This document shows, piece after piece, positions 60,348 to 64,000 of a DNA stretch of 64,000 bases (positions within the stretch are counted from its first letter, which is position 1; each line of letters begins with the position of its first letter). The position numbers were made by a program, and so were the translations under genes. The notes below the pieces were generated by a model. That model did no database searches. It had not been told where the DNA came from and was given only the letters and a program-made list of their open reading frames with translations. The DNA comes from CAVYXZ01 sp965223835 (lineage in GTDB: Bacteria > Chloroflexota > Anaerolineae > Aggregatilineales > Phototrophicaceae), in the NCBI GenBank assembly GCA_965223835.1, contig CBDCXQ010000001.1:4092001-4156000 (forward strand), given 5' to 3'.

Positions 60348-62309
60348 CTATCCCTTGACAGCGCCGATGGTCAGGCCCTCAACCAGATAGCGCTGCGCAT
60401 AGATATAGAGTATGACTACCGGAATCGCCATCAGCAGCGAGGCCGCCATCAATTGGCCCCAGGGCAGAATATCGCCCACGACCAGCGATAACAAACCGAT
60501 GGGCAGGGTTCGCAGCGATTCGCTGGTGATGAACACGAACGCGTACAGGAATTCATTCCAGGCATTGGTGAAGGCGATCAATGTCACCGCCAACAGACCC
60601 GGCATCGCCAGCGGCAGCGTCACCCGCCAGAAAGCGCCCAGCCGACTGGAGCCGTCAATCATCGCCGCTTCCTCCAGATCAACCGGGATCGAGCGGAAGT
60701 AGCCAATCATGACCCAGGTCGCAAACGGCATCAAACCCGTAGGATAGGTGGCGATCAGCGCGCCATAGGTATTGATGAGGCTCAGATCAGTCAATGTCTG
60801 ATAGAGCGGGATGAACAGCATGGTGGCCGGCAGCAGGTAGGTGATGAGCAAGAGCGCTGTGATGAGGCCTGCGCCCAAGAACTTGAGACGGGACAGCGCA
60901 TAAGCACCGAGTGCAGCCAGGACCACCGAAATGCCGGTACTGGTTACTGCGACTACGAGCGTATTTTTAAACCACAGCAGGAAAGATGTATCCTGAATCA
61001 AGGAACGATATTGTTCAAACGTCCACGGTTCGGGCCAGAAAATATTAGCCCGCTCAAAGATTTGGGGCGTTGTCTTAAACGACGTGATGACCACCCAGTA
61101 GAATGGAAATAAAACGAATAACATGATCGGGATCAGGATCAGAATTCGCATTGTCAGGCTCAATCGCTCGCGATCACCCATTTTGAGCATAGGGGTGTCA
61201 TCCCCGCCCTGAAGCGCTCTTGTAAGCGTTTTAGTCAAACGACCCAATCCAACGACGACGAGTTCAATGGGTAAGAAAACAACATCCAGGAACAAACCCA
61301 TCAATCGTCCCAATGGTCTCATGATGAGGTCGCCTAGCGATTTTTTCTGAACCTGAGTGCCCTTATTATCGTCAGCACGCATGAAGCGAGCCAGCATATA
61401 GATTAACACCGCCATCAACGGGGCAACGCTGAAGGCGATGGCTACGCCGGGTCCAAACTGTAATTGGCGGACCGCCTTTTCATAGGCGAGAATGGAGTAC
61501 ACACGGGTTGCGCCACCTGGCCCACCGCCAGTCATCAGGAAAATCAAGCCGAATGAGTTGAAGGTGGAAATAAACGAAAACAGCAGCGTGACCGCAATCA
61601 CGAAGCGCATACTGGGCAATGTAATATGCCGGAAACGCTTAACCACATTCGCGCCATCCACCTCCGCCGCCTCCAATAGCTCGGTATCCACCGCTTTGAG
61701 GCCAGCCAGCAGCAGCATCGTGTAAAAGGGAATGCCTTTCCATACGTTTACGGAAATAACACTACCCATCGCCATGTTCGGGTCGGACAGCCACCCCAGG
61801 GGCTGGTCAATCAGGCCAATGCCTTGCAGAATGGGGTTCAAACCGCCGAAGATCGGGTCATAAATGCTTTTCCAGGCCATAGCGGTGACGATTTCCGGGG
61901 CAATCCAGGGCAGCAGCATCACCCCGGTCAGGATATTGCGAAATGGCAATCGGCTGTTGAGAATCAGCGCGATGGTCATGCCGGTGACAAACTTAACCGC
62001 CAGCGACCAGATAGTAAACTGGATCGTATTCTGCATCGACAGCAGGTAATCGCTGTTGGTCAACAATCGCTCGTAGTTTCTAAAGCCGACCTGGACAGTC
62101 TCGCCGGTGAGGAAGTTGAGCGATGTGGTGCTGAGCGCGATGGCATTGAAGAACGGATAGAAGATCAGGCCGACCATCAATATAAGCATGGGCGCAATAA
62201 ACAAAAAGCCAACCTGCCAGTCCTTGCCGAGATAACGGCGCAGATGCCAATCGCGCTTCATCGCCGGGGCAGAAACCGAAGGTGCACCGATTCCAGCTTG
62301 GTTTTCCAT
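60348..62309 (-). CDS. fused MalF-MalG type ABC sugar permease
   Basis: 653 aa from ATG 62309 (GAGAG upstream). Two complete permeases in one chain. First half (about 30-310): six helices, EAA loop EAAEVDGANVVKRFRHITLPSM. Linker of about 80 residues. Second half (about 385-650): six helices, EAA loop LEEAAMIDGSSRLGAFWRVTLPLAMP. MalF and MalG are normally separate proteins. With the binding protein upstream and an ATPase encoded elsewhere it would import a sugar or oligosaccharide. Confidence 0.9.
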   Translation of the reverse strand: MENQAGIGAPSVSAPAMKRDWHLRRYLGKDWQVGFLFIAPMLILMVGLIFYPFFNAIALSTTSLNFLTGETVQVGFRNYERLLTNSDYLLSMQNTIQFTIWSLAVKFVTGMTIALILNSRLPFRNILTGVMLLPWIAPEIVTAMAWKSIYDPIFGGLNPILQGIGLIDQPLGWLSDPNMAMGSVISVNVWKGIPFYTMLLLAGLKAVDTELLEAAEVDGANVVKRFRHITLPSMRFVIAVTLLFSFISTFNSFGLIFLMTGGGPGGATRVYSILAYEKAVRQLQFGPGVAIAFSVAPLMAVLIYMLARFMRADDNKGTQVQKKSLGDLIMRPLGRLMGLFLDVVFLPIELVVVGLGRLTKTLTRALQGGDDTPMLKMGDRERLSLTMRILILIPIMLFVLFPFYWVVITSFKTTPQIFERANIFWPEPWTFEQYRSLIQDTSFLLWFKNTLVVAVTSTGISVVLAALGAYALSRLKFLGAGLITALLLITYLLPATMLFIPLYQTLTDLSLINTYGALIATYPTGLMPFATWVMIGYFRSIPVDLEEAAMIDGSSRLGAFWRVTLPLAMPGLLAVTLIAFTNAWNEFLYAFVFITSESLRTLPIGLLSLVVGDILPWGQLMAASLLMAIPVVILYIYAQRYLVEGLTIGAVKG

Positions 62310-62335
62310 AAGCAAACTCTCTCAAACTTAATTAC

Positions 62336-62347
62336 AACAAATTTGTT
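62336..62347. promoter_or_regulatory. 12-bp perfect palindrome before the permease gene
   Basis: AACAAATTTGTT, 27 bases upstream of the permease ATG. A possible operator or a chance AT palindrome. Confidence 0.3.
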
Positions 62348-62391
62348 TTGTGGGATACAGTCAGGAACCTCAGCAACCCACACCTACCATA

Positions 62392-62409
62392 GTGTTGGAT
62401 TGCCAACAC
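62392..62409. promoter_or_regulatory. inverted repeat, candidate operator in the sugar transporter operon
   Basis: Perfect seven-base arms GTGTTGG/CCAACAC separated by four bases, in the gap between the binding-protein and permease genes. LacI-type operators have this size. Confidence 0.4.
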
Positions 62410-62535
62410 CAGCCTAAAAGCGTATTGCGTGACAAAACCTAACAAAATTTTCATACTATCAAATGCAACGATCAGGTTAGTGTAATCACTATTCCGATTT
62501 AAGAAGCATTATACAAAAAATTTTGATTAATTTAA

Positions 62536-62563
62536 TGAGAGGGCAACCCGAGTCGCCCTCTCA
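62536..62563 (-). terminator. intergenic hairpin after the binding-protein gene
   Basis: Nine-base arms TGAGAGGGC/GCCCTCTCA with a ten-base loop, 17 bases past the stop; followed by TTAAATTAA on the minus strand, not a strong T run. It may stabilise the upstream mRNA and lower permease expression. Confidence 0.6.
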
Positions 62564-62579
62564 GGAAAATCAACCCAGG

Positions 62580-63974
62580 TTAGGGCTGCATGATGCCGCC
62601 TTCTTCGAAGATCTCAACGATCTTGTTGTGGGCATCGGTTAAAGCTTCCTGCGGGTTCATACGGCCCGATGTGATGTTAGCCATCATCTGTTCAGGGATT
62701 GACGCTGCACCAATGGCATCAATAGCTGCATTGGGTTCCGCGGGCCATGACTGACCGATATAGGGATCTTCAACACTGACCTGCTGCTTGATAATCTCAT
62801 AATTGGGATCAGCCGCCAGCAGTTCATCGGTCCACAGGTCTTCATAGGCCGGCATGAGCAAGCCGCCTGCTATGGATGACATTGGCGTGAAGGCTTCGGG
62901 TGAGATCAATGTCAGCGACAGTTCTTTCGCCAGGTCCAGGTTGGGCGCGCCGGTGAAGATGAAGTGCCAGCCACCGATGCCGCCACCGTTCTGGTCGGGA
63001 CCGTTCTCGTTTTCTGGCGCGAGCAGCAGCCGAGTGACCGGGAAGACTGGATTTTCATCGCGCTTTGCCTGAGCGTAGACGCTGAAGGCGTTGTGGGTAT
63101 AACCAATCGTATCGGCGAGGTAGGCTTCGTTATTGCTGATGTCGGTCCAGCTTAAAACGCCAGGTGGCAGCATAGGCGCGTACATCTCACTGGTGTAGGT
63201 TTCCGTCAGCCATTCAACCGCAGCCAGGGTTTCCGGCGAGTCGAATTGGACAATCAAGCCGGTTTCATCGGTGTAGCTACCGCCAAAGCTGGTGATGAGA
63301 TCCATGATAAAACCGCGCCCATCACCGCTCTGGTTGACGGTGAGGCCCCAGCCCCAGAAGTCGTCGGTGGACATCGCCAGAGCCGCGTCGCGCCGCGCAT
63401 CGAAGGTTGTCAGGTCATCGGGATCAATGCCCACTTCTTCCAGCTTATCGGCACGGATAAAACGTCCGGTAGTATTGGCGGTGAAGGGAACGCCGCGCCA
63501 GGCGCCATCCTGAACGCCTACCTTTTCCGAATTGGTCCCACGCATGATCGCGCCAAATGAACTAACAGCTTCTTCTACCACATCACTCACGTCTTCAAGT
63601 AGGCCCAACAGGTGCATTTGCTGAATGCTAAGGTTGCTGCTCTGATAGGCGAAGTCGGGCGGATTGCCAGCAGCCACCGCGGCCTGCATCTTGCCGATGA
63701 AGTCACCAAAGGCTTCGGGATTGGTGGTAGAGGCATCCAATTCAATACCCTGATCAGCCGCAAATGCTTCGACCGTTTCACGGAAGATGGTCTGCGCTCC
63801 TTCGAAGTATTCAGTACGATGGATGACCGTCAGTGTACCGGCCATACCTTCAGGCAGTTCCTGCTCTTCGGCATCCTGGGCCAGCATCGGCAGTGCCCCG
63901 GCAGCCGCAAGACCGGCACCAGAGGCAGCAGCGGTGCGCAGAAAATCCCGACGACTCAAGCTTTTACGGTTCAT
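62580..63974 (-). CDS. extracellular sugar-binding protein (ABC transporter, Tat-exported)
   Basis: 464 aa, AGGAG before the ATG. The N-terminus has the twin-arginine motif SRRDFLRTAAASGAGLAAAGALP. The mature protein is a family 1 solute-binding protein: FGDFIGKMQAAVAAGNPPDFAYQSSN, GVPFTANTTGRFIRADKLEEVGIDPDDLTTFDARRDAALAM and GGIGGWHFIFTGAPNLDLAKE. Export in folded form is unusual for the family but common in Chloroflexota. It precedes the fused permease and should be expressed in excess over it. Confidence 0.93.
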   Translation of the reverse strand: MNRKSLSRRDFLRTAAASGAGLAAAGALPMLAQDAEEQELPEGMAGTLTVIHRTEYFEGAQTIFRETVEAFAADQGIELDASTTNPEAFGDFIGKMQAAVAAGNPPDFAYQSSNLSIQQMHLLGLLEDVSDVVEEAVSSFGAIMRGTNSEKVGVQDGAWRGVPFTANTTGRFIRADKLEEVGIDPDDLTTFDARRDAALAMSTDDFWGWGLTVNQSGDGRGFIMDLITSFGGSYTDETGLIVQFDSPETLAAVEWLTETYTSEMYAPMLPPGVLSWTDISNNEAYLADTIGYTHNAFSVYAQAKRDENPVFPVTRLLLAPENENGPDQNGGGIGGWHFIFTGAPNLDLAKELSLTLISPEAFTPMSSIAGGLLMPAYEDLWTDELLAADPNYEIIKQQVSVEDPYIGQSWPAEPNAAIDAIGAASIPEQMMANITSGRMNPQEALTDAHNKIVEIFEEGGIMQP

Positions 63975-64000
63975 ATTTTTCTCCTAAATTAAAACTATCA

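Noticed and set aside
1..64000. CRISPR arrays, rRNA genes, insertion sequences, prophage
   Set aside because: No regularly spaced repeats, rRNA-like segments, transposase, integrase or phage structural genes were seen.

Overview
The window is a gene-dense bacterial chromosome segment of moderate GC content. It carries about 61 protein genes on both strands, no rRNA, no recognisable insertion sequence and no CRISPR array. The gene content fits a Chloroflexota bacterium, probably Anaerolineae-like. Pointers are secreted SH3/YkuD/PA14 proteins with Pro-Thr-Gly linkers, an F420-type (deazaflavin) oxidoreductase, CgeB and FkbM families, TIR fusions, Tat-exported sugar-binding protein, and GC-rich palindromic intergenic repeats. 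The taxonomic call is an inference; no marker gene is present.

Layout. 1-3.6 kb: methyltransferases, a deazaflavin oxidoreductase and a secreted L,D-transpeptidase. 3.8-5.8 kb: two adjacent TIR proteins, one fused to HEAT repeats and one to an FHA domain. 5.8-11 kb: M48 protease, AI-2E-type transporter, lactate permease, NUDIX hydrolase. 11.2-18 kb: a glycosidase-like protein sharing a domain with its small neighbour, a DtxR regulator, a CgeB-type glycosyltransferase and a three-gene ABC-2 exporter. 18.2-23.3 kb: an ArsR/AHSA1/YciI group, then an ECF41-type sigma factor whose own promoter matches the family consensus, followed by an epimerase. 23.4-30.7 kb: a catabolic-looking operon (PL11-like propeller, amidohydrolase, SelA-like PLP enzyme) and two MFS transporters. 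30.7-37 kb: DUF4399 protein, PadR coupled to a PP2C phosphatase with an unusual N-terminal extension, HD protein, TrkA-type potassium channel, phosphatase, FkbM methyltransferase. 37-50.8 kb: glycosyltransferases, a B12-binding radical SAM enzyme, SH3 proteins, acetyltransferases, a GntR regulator and an amidohydrolase. 51-58 kb: PreP-like protease, family 4 uracil-DNA glycosylase, BON-like protein, HEAT-like protein, ABC exporter.

The most interesting locus is 57.96-60.25 kb. One strand carries, in transcription order: a strong sigma70-like promoter with three 10-bp tandem repeats upstream; a degenerate tRNA-like element starting at the predicted transcription start; a GNAT acetyltransferase; a complete tRNA-Arg(GCG) whose 5' end contains the GNAT stop codon; a second tRNA-like element lacking a normal T-arm; the RNA ligase rtcB; and a terminator. 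It looks like an RNA-repair operon with built-in tRNA-like RNAs. The last 4 kb hold a sugar ABC transporter with a Tat-exported binding protein and a fused MalF-MalG permease.
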